A stretch of DNA of 64,000 nucleotides from Tissierellia bacterium (GCA_012838225.1 DUPT01000013.1:1-64000), one strand, 5' to 3'. Shown: positions 8,597 to 17,120, counted from the first letter of the stretch. Numbers and translations: made by a program. Notes: generated by a model from the sequence alone, not told the origin.

Positions 8597-9488
8597 AGAG
8601 ATCTACTATACCTTGGACGACTATGGCCGTAACCGCGGCGGAGTTCATGGTGCCCAGATCGCCTTTTATATGATGCTCTCGATCTTTCCGCTGTTGACGT
8701 CGCTGGTGGCGATCCTCAGTCTGTTCAAGATCGATCTCTACAATCTGATGGTCAATAATGCTCAGGTCTTTCCGCTTGAGACCTCTCGCTTTATCATGGA
8801 TTATATTCTCAATGTCAAGACCTCGAATAATATCTTGATCCTGACGTATTCTGTCATCATGGCGCTGTGGAGTTCCTCCAAAGCCATGTTTGCGATCCAG
8901 TTTGCGCTTGATAAGATCTATAATGTCACGCTTAGAAAGCACTATCTGCTGATGAAGCTTCTAAGTGTGCTCTACAATTTTTTCTTTGTCCTGTTTTTGA
9001 TCCTGATCATCATTGCGCCCTCCTTGATCCAGATCGGGATCGAGCTGTTTGAGCGCTATCTGTGGCCGCTGCAGGGACTTCGGAATATTCTGGTCATCAT
9101 TCGCTACCTGGTGCAGGTGGTGGTGATGTTTGGTATCATCTGTCTGATCTTTATGCGTCTGCCGACAAGAAAGATGCGGTTTGGCCGGATCTGGCCCGGG
9201 GCGCTATTTACCACCCTGTCCTGGATCGTTGCCTCGCAATTATTTACATATTTTATGGCCAACTTCTCCCGCATCAACGCCATCTACGGCGCCCTCAATG
9301 TCTTTATCCTGCTGAGTCTGTGGTTCAATATCAATGCGACGCTGCTGTTGATCGGGGCTCACCTCAATCGGCGGATCCAGTTTCGGCGTGAGTTTGGCAG
9401 CCCCTTGTTTCAGCTCCAGAACCAGCCGGACTCGCTCTTACCGGCCGATCACCTCGAGGAGCAGAATGATCATTCATCCGAGACGTGA
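8571..9488 (+). CDS. YihY/BrkB-family inner membrane protein
   Basis: A 305-residue integral membrane protein with about six hydrophobic helices. It carries the YihY/virulence-factor-BrkB pattern: an early GGVHGAQIAFYMMLSIFPLLTSL, then the central LWSSSKAMFAIQFALDKIYN, then YGALNVFILLSLWFNINATLLLIGAHLN. The family's function is not settled; earlier claims that it was RNase BN were withdrawn. It overlaps folK by 26 bases, which makes it the last gene of the exporter-folate operon. Nothing in it suggests a direct part in folate synthesis. Confidence 0.85.
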   Translation: MPKLRLIVREIYYTLDDYGRNRGGVHGAQIAFYMMLSIFPLLTSLVAILSLFKIDLYNLMVNNAQVFPLETSRFIMDYILNVKTSNNILILTYSVIMALWSSSKAMFAIQFALDKIYNVTLRKHYLLMKLLSVLYNFFFVLFLILIIIAPSLIQIGIELFERYLWPLQGLRNILVIIRYLVQVVVMFGIICLIFMRLPTRKMRFGRIWPGALFTTLSWIVASQLFTYFMANFSRINAIYGALNVFILLSLWFNINATLLLIGAHLNRRIQFRREFGSPLFQLQNQPDSLLPADHLEEQNDHSSET

Positions 9489-9534
9489 TTTTTGCCCGAA
9501 TATAGGGTAAGATGGGCTTCAGGAGGAAGAATCA

Positions 9535-10089
9535 ATGTCACGTAATTACCAATATGAAGTCATGGAAGAAATCAAAAAGCGCTGGTCACCGCGGGCGTTT
9601 GACCCGAATAAACCGCTGGTCGATGAGGATATCTATCCCTTGATCGAAGCCGCCAATCTGGCACCCTCGGCCTTCAATTCGCAACCGCGTCGGTTTATCG
9701 TAGCGGCTGATCCCGAAAAAAGACAGAAGGTATTCGATGCCTTATTTGAGGGCAATCAACTCTGGACCAAGCTCGTCCCGGCCTTCATCGTCATCCTGGT
9801 AAAAGCCGAGGACGACGAGGGCAGAAAGTCACGTTGGACGGAGTTTGACACCGGTACCAGCTTTGGACTGCTTAGCCTGGAGGCGGTTCGGCGAGGCCTT
9901 CATACGCACGCCATGGCCGGCTTCTCACCGGATAAGATCAAACAAAACTTTGAGCTAGCCGACGGACTCGAGCCGATCGCAGTGGTAGCTGTCGGCTATT
10001 ATGGCGATAAACGAGATCTGCCTGAGAAGTACCAGGCGATGGAACAGCCCAACAGTCGGTTGGCGCTGTCGGATATCATTGTTGAATAG
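9535..10089 (+). CDS. Nitroreductase-family protein
   Basis: A 184-residue FMN-dependent NAD(P)H oxidoreductase of the nitroreductase fold. The N-terminal RWSPRAFDPNKP and the block EAANLAPSAFNSQPRRFIV are the family's FMN-phosphate and flavin contacts. The later GLLSLEAVRRGLHTHAMAGF and AVVAVGYYGD complete the fold. The natural substrate cannot be read from sequence; relatives reduce quinones, nitro compounds or flavins. The ribosome site is AGGAGGA. It lies alone between the folate operon and the PfpI gene and may share the redox-stress theme of the next two genes. Confidence 0.85.
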   Translation: MSRNYQYEVMEEIKKRWSPRAFDPNKPLVDEDIYPLIEAANLAPSAFNSQPRRFIVAADPEKRQKVFDALFEGNQLWTKLVPAFIVILVKAEDDEGRKSRWTEFDTGTSFGLLSLEAVRRGLHTHAMAGFSPDKIKQNFELADGLEPIAVVAVGYYGDKRDLPEKYQAMEQPNSRLALSDIIVE

Positions 10090-10166
10090 AGCTTTTCTGG
10101 ATTGAGTGATTAGACCGACTTTTAGGAGGGGTAAGAGAGAAATAACCCTGAAAGGAGTAGACGCAA

Positions 10167-10673
10167 ATGAAAAAGATTGCTTTATTGATCGAAAACATGT
10201 TTGATGAACAAGAACTGATCTATCCCTATCACCGGCTAAGAGAAGACTATGAGGTCGTCTTGGTCGGTTCGGAAGGGGAGAAGGAATACGAAAGCAAGTC
10301 CGGCTACAAGCATAAGAGTGATATCGCAGCCGAGGATGCCAAGGCAGAGGATTTTGACGGCCTGTATATCCCGGGCGGCTTCTCACCGGATTATATGAGG
10401 CGTAACAAGGCAACCGTGGAGTTCGTTAAGGCAATGGACGAAAAGACCAAGCCGATCGCCGCCATCTGTCACGCCCCATGGGTCTTGGCCTCAGCCATCG
10501 ACCTTGAGGGAAAGGATATCACATCCTATCCTTCGATCCAGGACGATTTGAAGAATGCCGGCGCCAACTGGCTCGACCAAGAGGTCGTAGTGACCGACCA
10601 TCTGGTGACCTCACGCAGTCCTAAGGATCTGCCGGTCCACTTAAAAGAGTTTATCCGGCTGATCGAAGACTAA
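10167..10673 (+). CDS. PfpI/DJ-1 family protein (general-stress type)
   Basis: A 168-residue class I glutamine-amidotransferase-like protein of the PfpI/YhbO branch. The nucleophile elbow is intact as AAICHAPW (Cys101, followed by His102), and YIPGGFSPDYMRR lines the pocket. Members act as stress proteins against carbonyls or glycation, or as chaperones; protease activity is doubtful for many. The ribosome site is AAAGGAG. A clean terminator follows, so it is separate from the flavodiiron gene downstream. Confidence 0.88.
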   Translation: MKKIALLIENMFDEQELIYPYHRLREDYEVVLVGSEGEKEYESKSGYKHKSDIAAEDAKAEDFDGLYIPGGFSPDYMRRNKATVEFVKAMDEKTKPIAAICHAPWVLASAIDLEGKDITSYPSIQDDLKNAGANWLDQEVVVTDHLVTSRSPKDLPVHLKEFIRLIED

Positions 10674-10686
10674 GCCAAAACCTAGT

Positions 10687-10710
10687 GCCACCTCGACAGG
10701 TGGCTTTTTT
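10687..10710 (+). terminator. Intrinsic terminator after the PfpI-family gene
   Basis: A 7-bp stem (GCCACCT and AGGTGGC) with a CGAC loop is followed by six T residues. Confidence 0.9.
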
Positions 10711-10758
10711 ATTAGGTAGATCACAGGCTGGACTATCGATCAGTTTTTTATTATTTTT

Positions 10759-10772
10759 GTAACGTAGGTTAC
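10759..10772. promoter_or_regulatory. Crp/Fnr-family operator (HcpR-like) before the flavodiiron gene
   Basis: GTAACGTAGGTTAC is a perfect palindrome of GTAAC arms around four bases. Its centre falls between 10765 and 10766. With the TATAAT at 10795-10800 as -10 and a start site at about 10807, the centre is at -41.5, the exact position of a class II Crp/Fnr activator site. From memory, GTAAC-N4-GTTAC sites have been proposed for HcpR-type nitrosative-stress regulators in anaerobes. The identity of the factor is inference. Confidence 0.6.
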
Positions 10773-10794
10773 GGATGTTAGAATGGAGTTCGAG

Positions 10795-10800
10795 TATAAT
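10795..10800 (+). promoter_or_regulatory. -10 box of the flavodiiron gene
   Basis: A perfect TATAAT without a recognisable -35 hexamer 16 to 18 bases upstream. The missing -35 and the palindrome at -41.5 together point to an activator-dependent promoter. Confidence 0.7.
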
Positions 10801-10844
10801 GAAAACAGAAATCCACTTTTTACTGCAGTCAAAAAGGAGTTTTT

Positions 10845-12029
10845 ATGAAAGTCCACTTGAAAAACAATGTCTATTGGTTGGGCAAGATCGACTGGGAATT
10901 GCAATCATTCCACGGCGATGATTATTCGATCAACAACGGTTCGTCTCAAAATGCCTACCTGATCCGTGAGGAAAAGACCATCCTGATCGATACGGTCTGG
11001 TCACCTCATAAGAATGAGTTCATGGACAACCTGGAGGCCGAGATCTCACTCGATGAGCTCGATGCCATTATCGTCCAACACGGTGAAGTCGATCATTCGG
11101 GCTCATTGGTGGAGCTGATGAAGAAGCGGCCGGATCTGCCGATCTATTGTACCGCCAATGGCGTCAAAAGTCTGAGCGGACAATTCCATCATCCGGAGTG
11201 GGATTATCGCGTCGTCAAGACCGGCGATACACTCGATGTCGGTAATGGCAAGTCCTTGGTCTTTGTCGAGATGCCGATGCTTCATTGGCCGGACTCCATG
11301 GCCAGCTTTTTGACAGAAGATAATATCCTGTTCTCGAATGATGCCTTCGGACAACACTTTGCGGTGGCCGAGCTGTTCAATGATAAGGCCGATCAGTGTC
11401 TGTTGTGGGAAGAAGCGATTAAATACTATGCCAATATCCTGACGCCCTTTGCTGCGATCGCCAAGCGAAAGCTCCAGGAGGTCATCGGCCTGAATCTGCC
11501 GATCGAGATGATCGCGCCGAGCCACGGTGTCATTTGGCGGGATAATCCGCTGCAGATCGTAGAGAAATATGTCGAGTGGAGCGATAACTATCAGGAAGAT
11601 CAGATCACGATCGTTTATGATACGATGTGGGACGGTACGAAGAAGCTGGCCCATCAATTGGCGGCTGAGCTGAGACAAGCAGCGCCAAATACGGTCGTCA
11701 AGATCTTTAATGCCGCCCATAATGACAAGAACGATATCATGACCGAGGTGTTTAAATCACGGGCCATTGCGGTCGGATCGCCGACCGTCGGCAATGATAT
11801 CCTTTCGAGTGTGGCCGGTTGGTTGTATTTTCTAAAAGAGCTCAAGATGAAGCAAAAAAAGGCAGCCGTCTTTGGCTGCTACGGCTGGAGCGGTGAGGGC
11901 AATAAGGTATTGCGCGGACTGTTGGAGCAAGCCGGTTTTGAGGTCGTTGAGCCGGAGGTCCGGATCAACTGGAATCCTCGGCCGGAGCAGCTGGAGGAGA
12001 TGAAGACCATTGCCGAGGCCTTGGCCTAG
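10845..12029 (+). CDS. Flavodiiron protein (oxygen/nitric oxide reductase)
   Basis: A 394-residue class A flavodiiron protein: a metallo-beta-lactamase-like diiron domain followed by a flavodoxin domain. The diiron ligands are all present: His79, Glu81 and Asp83 in HGEVDHSG, then His147, Asp166 and His227. The flavodoxin part opens at ITIVYDTMWDGTKKLAH (FMN phosphate loop) and includes GSPTVGNDILSSV and FGCYGWSGEG. It reduces O2 to water and/or NO to N2O in the cytoplasm. There is no rubredoxin or flavin reductase tail, so electrons must come from a separate partner. Single-gene unit: own promoter with Crp/Fnr-like site, own terminator. Confidence 0.93.
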   Translation: MKVHLKNNVYWLGKIDWELQSFHGDDYSINNGSSQNAYLIREEKTILIDTVWSPHKNEFMDNLEAEISLDELDAIIVQHGEVDHSGSLVELMKKRPDLPIYCTANGVKSLSGQFHHPEWDYRVVKTGDTLDVGNGKSLVFVEMPMLHWPDSMASFLTEDNILFSNDAFGQHFAVAELFNDKADQCLLWEEAIKYYANILTPFAAIAKRKLQEVIGLNLPIEMIAPSHGVIWRDNPLQIVEKYVEWSDNYQEDQITIVYDTMWDGTKKLAHQLAAELRQAAPNTVVKIFNAAHNDKNDIMTEVFKSRAIAVGSPTVGNDILSSVAGWLYFLKELKMKQKKAAVFGCYGWSGEGNKVLRGLLEQAGFEVVEPEVRINWNPRPEQLEEMKTIAEALA

Positions 12030-12040
12030 AGAAAAAGTGA

Positions 12041-12066
12041 GGAGAACCGATCGGTTCTCCTTTTTT
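12041..12066. terminator. Bidirectional terminator
   Basis: A perfect 10-bp inverted repeat (GGAGAACCGA and TCGGTTCTCC) is followed by six T residues on the plus strand and preceded by an A-rich stretch (GAAAAAG). It ends the flavodiiron gene and probably the convergent small gene. Confidence 0.85.
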
Positions 12067-12412
12067 AACGATTGTATTCGTCCAGTTCTTCGTCTGAGGG
12101 AATATCCTTATAGCCCTGCTCATTCGACTTTTTATTGATATAGTCGACGGCTTCGCGGTTCCGGGCATAGCCGGCCTGATAGGTGTTGACATCGCCGGCC
12201 CGGTCCATCGGGTTTTGTTGGATCGGCTCCCTTTCGTAGTCGGCTTCGGTTTTGTCGCCGTAGATGCGGTTGGACAGTTCCTCTTGAGACGGTCCCTTGG
12301 CTTCATCGACCTGATCCTTATACGTCTTGCCATAATCAGCCACCGGCTGATCGACATCGTAGCATTTGTCGGAATCGGTCAGCGTGGTACAATCTTTTTT
12401 CTTGTCTTCCAT
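12065..12412 (-). CDS. Hypothetical small acidic hydrophilic protein
   Basis: I do not recognise this 115-residue protein. It is very hydrophilic, rich in Asp, Glu, Lys, Asn and Tyr, with two cysteines near the N-terminus (DCTTLTDSDKC) and none later. There is no signal peptide or membrane helix. Repeated tyrosine-centred patches (DYGKTYK, EADYER, DVNTYQ) suggest an extended or disordered chain. An AAAGGA site lies 6 bases before the ATG, and a palindrome lies about 30 bases upstream. Good ribosome site, own terminator and normal codon use argue that it is real. Confidence 0.6.
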   Translation of the reverse strand: MEDKKKDCTTLTDSDKCYDVDQPVADYGKTYKDQVDEAKGPSQEELSNRIYGDKTEADYEREPIQQNPMDRAGDVNTYQAGYARNREAVDYINKKSNEQGYKDIPSDEELDEYNR

Positions 12413-12442
12413 GGTTCGTCCTTTCTCGTGGTTGCTTGATTC

Positions 12443-12467
12443 TTACCCGACTGGGCCGGTCGGGTAA
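12443..12467. repeat. Perfect inverted repeat upstream of the small acidic gene
   Basis: TTACCCGAC and GTCGGGTAA flank seven bases. It lies 31 bases before the ATG of the minus-strand gene. It could be an operator or a 5' leader hairpin. There is no T run, so it is not a terminator. Confidence 0.55.
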
Positions 12468-12507
12468 CGAGTCGGCGGGTCGATTATTGGAATTTTTCCA
12501 TTAGGTA

Positions 12508-12535
12508 TTGGTTAGGCCCGGCAATCAGGTAGAAT
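12508..12535 (+). promoter_or_regulatory. Probable sbcDC promoter
   Basis: TTGGTT and TAGAAT are separated by 16 bases, 17 bases before the sbcD ATG. The strong GGGGGGAGGTG ribosome site follows. Confidence 0.5.
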
Positions 12536-12551
12536 AGGGGGGAGGTGATTT

Positions 12552-13688
12552 ATGAAACTGATGTTAATGGCCGACCTGCATTTGGGAAAAAAAGTCAATG
12601 AGTTTTCCATGCTGGAGGATCAGGCCTATCTATTGGATCAAGTCATCGGGCTGATCGATGAGCATCGGCCGGATGGACTGATCATTGCCGGGGATGTCTA
12701 CGATAAGTCCTCGCCCTCGGCCGAGGCGGTCCGGTTGTTAGACGTGTTTATTCGGCGGATCAAGCAGCGCGATATCTGTCTGTTCATGATCGCCGGCAAT
12801 CACGACTCGGCGGATCGATTGTCGTTTGGGGCGAGTATTTTTTCGGATTCTGATATCTATATCGCCGAAGCGTTTCGCCGGCCGATCGAACCGATCGAGT
12901 GGCAGGCCGGCGGTGTGATGGCCCACATCTACCTGCTGCCGTTTATCAAGCCGATCCAGGTGAGAGCGGTCTGGCCTGAATCGGATGTATCAGGCTATGA
13001 TGAGGCCTTGAAATACGTTTTGGGGCAGATCGAGCTGGCTCCGAACCGCTTCAATCTGCTGGTGGCCCATCAATTCATCAGCGGGGCCAAGACCTTTGAT
13101 TCCGATGATATTTTGATCGGCGGGATCGATCAGGTGAGTGCGGCCCATTTTGAGTCATTTGATTATACCGTCCTAGGCCATCTGCACGGACCTCAGACGG
13201 TGGGCTCCGAACATATCCGCTATCCCGGTTCGCCCTTAAAGTATTCCTTCAGTGAAGCGGCCCATCAAAAGTCGATCCCCTTGATCGAGATCGATCCGGA
13301 TCATCGGATCGAGACGACGCTTCTTGGGCTGAAGCCGCTACGGGATATGCGAATCATCCGAGGGCCGTTTCAGTTGATCACTGACCCCAAACACTACCGG
13401 GCGGCCGATCAGCACGACTATGTTCAGATCACGCTGACCGATGAATTGGAGGTGGCTGATGCCATCGCCCGGCTGCGGGCGATCTACCCGAATCTGATGA
13501 AGCTGAGCTATGACAACAAACGGACGCAGGGCTCGGACGGTTACCGGGTGGCCGAAGCGATCCACCACCGATCGCCCTTGGAGCTATTCGAGGACTTCTA
13601 CCAAAGCCAAAACAATCATCAGCCGATGAGCGACGAGCAAAAGGATTATGTCGAAGCCTTGCTGCGTGAGATGGAGGAGGATCGATGA
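12552..13688 (+). CDS. sbcD: Exonuclease SbcD (Mre11-type nuclease)
   Basis: The nuclease half of the SbcCD complex, which opens hairpins and trims blocked DNA ends. The calcineurin-like phosphoesterase metal motifs run in order: ADLHLGK at the N-terminus, GDVYDKSSPS, AGNHDSADRLSFG, VAHQFISG and VLGHLHGPQ. The 378-residue length is normal, with a C-terminal capping region. It overlaps sbcC by 4 bases (ATGA), the usual sbcDC arrangement, so the two subunits are made together. Confidence 0.95.
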   Translation: MKLMLMADLHLGKKVNEFSMLEDQAYLLDQVIGLIDEHRPDGLIIAGDVYDKSSPSAEAVRLLDVFIRRIKQRDICLFMIAGNHDSADRLSFGASIFSDSDIYIAEAFRRPIEPIEWQAGGVMAHIYLLPFIKPIQVRAVWPESDVSGYDEALKYVLGQIELAPNRFNLLVAHQFISGAKTFDSDDILIGGIDQVSAAHFESFDYTVLGHLHGPQTVGSEHIRYPGSPLKYSFSEAAHQKSIPLIEIDPDHRIETTLLGLKPLRDMRIIRGPFQLITDPKHYRAADQHDYVQITLTDELEVADAIARLRAIYPNLMKLSYDNKRTQGSDGYRVAEAIHHRSPLELFEDFYQSQNNHQPMSDEQKDYVEALLREMEEDR

Positions 13689-16438
13689 AGCCGATTTTTT
13701 TAAGGATGAGCGCCTTTGGTCCCTATGCCGGGACCGAAGAACTCGATTTCAGCCGGCTCGAGGAGCAGGGGATCTTTTTGATCACCGGAGATACCGGGGC
13801 CGGCAAGACCACTATTTTCGATGCCATCATGTTTGCCTTGTATGCTCAGGCCAGTGGGGCCCACCGAGAGGTCAAGAGCTTTCGCTCCCAGTACGCTTCA
13901 CCGGAGACCAAGACCGAGGTCGAGCTGACCTTCGGCTTTAAAGGCAAGACCTATCGCATCCGGCGTAATCCCGAGTATACTCGGCCCAAGCTTCGAGGCG
14001 AGGGAGAGACCACTCAGCCGGCCGATGCCGCCCTCTTTGAAGAGGATGAGCTGATCACGACCGGCGTGACGGCTGTCACCCGAGCGGTCGAGGAGCTCTT
14101 AGGGATCTCGGCCGAGCAGTACGCTATGATGGCCATGATCGCTCAGGGGGAATTTCTAAAGCTACTACTGGCTAGGACCGAGGACCGAAAAGATATCTTC
14201 CGCCAGATCTTTGACACCGAGGCCTTCTTAGCCTTTCAGAACCGGATCAGAGACGACTATCACCGGCTCAACCGCAGCTTCCAGGACATCAAAAAAGAGC
14301 TCTACCGCTGCGGCAGGTCCCTGATCGCTCATGACTCGTCGCCGCTAAGCGAGCAGATCGAAGCGATGAGTGAGGCTGAGCCGGGCGATATCACGGTGCT
14401 GGCCGAGCGGCTGCAAGCTCAAAATGAGTCCGATACGGCCCAAGAAACCGATCTCAGACAACGGACTAAAAAACTACAAACGGCCCTCGATGAGCTCAAC
14501 CGCATCAAGGGATTGGCTGAGAAGCAAGCCGAGAATCGGCGAAGTCTGACGACAATCACGGCCGAGCTCACCCGGCTCGAAGAGGAGCTGCCCGGAGCCG
14601 AACTAGCCGCCGACGAAGCGGCCAAGCAAGCCCCCCGCCGCGATCAGTTGATCGAGCTCATCGCCAAGGACCGAGAACGCTTGCCGGTGTATGATGCGTT
14701 GGATGAAGCAAAAAAAGTCCTGAGTTCTTTGGCAGAGGAGCAGGCCGAACAGTCGAAGCGTTTGGCAAGTGATCAACAAAAAGGGCAGAAGCTAAAGCAA
14801 AGGATCGACCAGACGAAGCTGGCACTAGTCGGACGAAGTGATCTGACAAAGACCGAAGCCAAACTTGAGGCCACCCGGCGTGAGCTTGAGGATCGAGCCG
14901 ACAGGCTCAGAGCCATCACGCAAAAACACGAGCAGTTGGAGGCTTTGGAGGAACAGGTGGCCGCTCACCAGGACAAATATGCTCAGGCAGCGGCAATCTG
15001 GCAAAAGGAGGCCGACAAGGCGACCGGGATGGAGCGAGCCTTCTACGATGCCCAGGCCGGCCTATTGGCCTCTCGTTTAAAAGGCGGTGAAGCTTGTCCG
15101 GTCTGCGGCTCGCTCGATCACCCCGCACCGGCCGGCTTATCACTCGAGGCTCCGTCTGAGGCAGCCCTCGATCGAGCCAGAGCGGCCCGTGACAAGGCGC
15201 AGCAAACGATGCAGCAGGCCTCCCTGGCCGTAACCGAGCATCAAACAAGATCAGCCGCTTTGCTTGAGCAGACCAAAGAAGAGGAGCGCTTTTTTGTGAC
15301 AGACGATGGCGTCTTCGATCACGCAGCTCTCCAAACCGCTCAAGCCGAGGCCGAGCAGGCCTTGGCTAGGGCCCTGGCCGAGCATCAAGAAAAAATGACG
15401 GACCTGCTGGCGCTGGAGAAGCGTCTGCCGAAGGACGAAGCCGCCTCTCAGTCACTGAGTGATGCCATCCACCAAACGAGTCTACACTTGGCCTCTCTAA
15501 GCCAATCGATCATCGATCAGACGAAGCGGGTCGAGGAGACTGCTCGAGAGCTGGGCGATCGGAGTCGGGCCGAGCTTCAACAGAGCATCGACGACAAGCT
15601 AGCCGAAGCCGACCGGATCGCTCGGCGGATCGAAGAGACGTCAAAAGCACTGGCTGATCGACGATCCCACCAAAAGGTCCTGCTGGCCAAGCAGCAAACA
15701 CTTGAAGAGCAGTTGGCCGGTGCCAAGGAGATCGATCTTGGGGCCCTGAAGACCGAATCAGAGGATCTGATGGCGCAGCGCACAAGCCTTGAGAAGCAGC
15801 TTGAGACGCTTCGAAATCGGTTGTTTTCCAATCAGAAGAGCCTGGTAGAGCTCGAGGCCAGTATCGCCGACTATCACCAGACAGGCGAGCATTTGAGCTG
15901 GCTCAAGAATCTGTCGGATACGGCCACCGGTCAGTTGGCCAATAAGCCCAAGATCCAGTTCGAGACCTACCTGCAGATGGCTTATTTTGAAGAGATCATC
16001 TATCGGGCCAATCAGCGTCTGGTCGCAATGACCAATGATCAGTATGAATTGATCCGCCAGCAGGGCGGTGGTGCCCGCTCCCAGATGGGGCTCGATCTCG
16101 ATGTGATCGATCATTATAATGGCACCCGGCGAAGTGTTCGCACACTCTCGGGCGGAGAATCCTTCAAGGCGTCACTGGCTTTGGCCCTGGGCTTGAGTGA
16201 TGTCATCCAGTCCTTTGCCGGCGGCGTCCAGCTTGATTCGATGTTTATCGATGAGGGCTTTGGTTCACTCGATGAGGAATCGCTTCAGGCGGCCATCCGG
16301 ACGCTGGCCGAGTTATCGCTTGGCAATCGCCTGGTCGGCATCATCTCACACGTGCGTGAGCTAAAGGAGCAGATCGATGCCAAGGTGGTGATCACCAAGG
16401 ATCGCACCGGTTCGTCCATTCGACTCGAAACCATATGA
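13685..16438 (+). CDS. sbcC: Exonuclease subunit SbcC (Rad50-type ATPase)
   Basis: The 917-residue SMC-like partner of SbcD. The N-terminal ATPase half has Walker A GDTGAGKTT. Long coiled coils run to a zinc hook, CPVC, at about residues 471-474, and back. The C-terminal half has signature LSGGESFKASLALALGL and Walker B MFIDEGFGSLD. Two SbcC and two SbcD form a ring that scans DNA ends. A terminator begins at the stop codon. The upper coiled coil is rich in Glu, Ala and Gln, as expected. Confidence 0.95.
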   Translation: MKPIFLRMSAFGPYAGTEELDFSRLEEQGIFLITGDTGAGKTTIFDAIMFALYAQASGAHREVKSFRSQYASPETKTEVELTFGFKGKTYRIRRNPEYTRPKLRGEGETTQPADAALFEEDELITTGVTAVTRAVEELLGISAEQYAMMAMIAQGEFLKLLLARTEDRKDIFRQIFDTEAFLAFQNRIRDDYHRLNRSFQDIKKELYRCGRSLIAHDSSPLSEQIEAMSEAEPGDITVLAERLQAQNESDTAQETDLRQRTKKLQTALDELNRIKGLAEKQAENRRSLTTITAELTRLEEELPGAELAADEAAKQAPRRDQLIELIAKDRERLPVYDALDEAKKVLSSLAEEQAEQSKRLASDQQKGQKLKQRIDQTKLALVGRSDLTKTEAKLEATRRELEDRADRLRAITQKHEQLEALEEQVAAHQDKYAQAAAIWQKEADKATGMERAFYDAQAGLLASRLKGGEACPVCGSLDHPAPAGLSLEAPSEAALDRARAARDKAQQTMQQASLAVTEHQTRSAALLEQTKEEERFFVTDDGVFDHAALQTAQAEAEQALARALAEHQEKMTDLLALEKRLPKDEAASQSLSDAIHQTSLHLASLSQSIIDQTKRVEETARELGDRSRAELQQSIDDKLAEADRIARRIEETSKALADRRSHQKVLLAKQQTLEEQLAGAKEIDLGALKTESEDLMAQRTSLEKQLETLRNRLFSNQKSLVELEASIADYHQTGEHLSWLKNLSDTATGQLANKPKIQFETYLQMAYFEEIIYRANQRLVAMTNDQYELIRQQGGGARSQMGLDLDVIDHYNGTRRSVRTLSGGESFKASLALALGLSDVIQSFAGGVQLDSMFIDEGFGSLDEESLQAAIRTLAELSLGNRLVGIISHVRELKEQIDAKVVITKDRTGSSIRLETI

Positions 16439-16461
16439 CCGCCCGATCAGGGCGGTTTTTT
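16438..16461 (+). terminator. Terminator of the sbcDC operon
   Basis: Stem ACCGCCC with GGGCGGT around a GATCA loop, followed by six T residues. It begins in the sbcC stop codon. Confidence 0.9.
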
Positions 16462-16464
16462 CAA

Positions 16465-16492
16465 GAAAAAACCACCCTGAAGGGCAGGGTGG
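16465..16492 (-). terminator. Terminator of hsp20
   Basis: On the minus strand a CCACCCT/AGGGTGG stem is followed by a run of T residues (A run at 16465-16471 on the plus strand). With the sbcC terminator it forms a back-to-back pair. Confidence 0.8.
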
Positions 16493-16521
16493 AAATGGTA
16501 GAGATAACGTGGTCGATGCGA

Positions 16522-16962
16522 TTATTCGATCGCGATCGTCTTTTTGGTTTCGAGTTTTGGCTTCTTGGGAACGATGATCTCGAGAATCCCGTCACTGAGC
16601 TTGGCACTCAGGCCGTCCTCATCGACTTCGCCTAGGGCAACTCGACGAGTCATGGAGCTGAGGGTCCGCTCACGGTGAACGTAGTTTTCGGTATCTTCTT
16701 CCTTGGTTTCTTCTTTTTTGACGCTGATGGTCAACAGACCTTTTTCAACATCGAGACTGATCTCGTCACGGCTGTAGCCGGGAACTTCGGCTTCGATGAC
16801 ATATTGGTTATCCTGATCCTTGATGTCCATCTTGAAATTGCTGGTGGACAAACGATTGTTCATCGAGTCGTTGAAGAAATCATCGATCATGTTGGCGAAT
16901 CGGTCATATCGTCTGGCAGTCAGATCATTTCGCCGACTGCTAAAGGGTACTAAGCTTGTCAT
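16522..16962 (-). CDS. Small heat-shock protein, Hsp20/alpha-crystallin family
   Basis: An ATP-independent holdase chaperone of 146 residues. The alpha-crystallin domain spans roughly residues 40-135, from MDIKDQDNQYVIEAEVPGY to AKLSDGILEIIVPK. The C-terminal tail ends TKKTIAIE. The ATG at 16962 is chosen because GGAGG lies 5 bases before it; an upstream in-frame ATG at 16992 would start inside the operator. A near-perfect CIRCE element and a consensus promoter precede it, so HrcA is the expected repressor. That is less common for hsp20 than for groESL or dnaK. Confidence 0.95.
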   Translation of the reverse strand: MTSLVPFSSRRNDLTARRYDRFANMIDDFFNDSMNNRLSTSNFKMDIKDQDNQYVIEAEVPGYSRDEISLDVEKGLLTISVKKEETKEEDTENYVHRERTLSSMTRRVALGEVDEDGLSAKLSDGILEIIVPKKPKLETKKTIAIE

Positions 16963-16981
16963 ATATACCTCCTTGGAACTG

Positions 16982-17008
16982 TTAGCACTCAATGTGCTTT
17001 AGTGCTAA
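16982..17008. promoter_or_regulatory. CIRCE element (HrcA operator)
   Basis: TTAGCACTC, nine bases, then TAGTGCTAA. This matches the CIRCE consensus except for one base at the start of the right arm (T for G). It covers the expected hsp20 start site at about 17006, so HrcA binding would block transcription. Confidence 0.92.
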
Positions 17009-17012
17009 TAAT

Positions 17013-17041
17013 ATTATAGGGACATTCCTTTGATTTGTCAA
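17013..17041 (-). promoter_or_regulatory. Consensus sigma-A promoter of hsp20
   Basis: On the minus strand TTGACA (17041-17036) and TATAAT (17018-17013) are both perfect, with a 17-base spacer. Confidence 0.92.
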
Positions 17042-17120
17042 GGGCTGTTTTAGAAAAAAAATCATCGGTATATATACAATGAGCCCATTCCCCCCGGCTC
17101 ATCGACCCAAAGGAGAGAGC

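Noticed and set aside
10759-10772. NtcA site before the flavodiiron gene
   Set aside because: The bases fit GTA-N8-TAC, but NtcA belongs to cyanobacteria and nothing else here does. A Crp/Fnr relative explains the site better.
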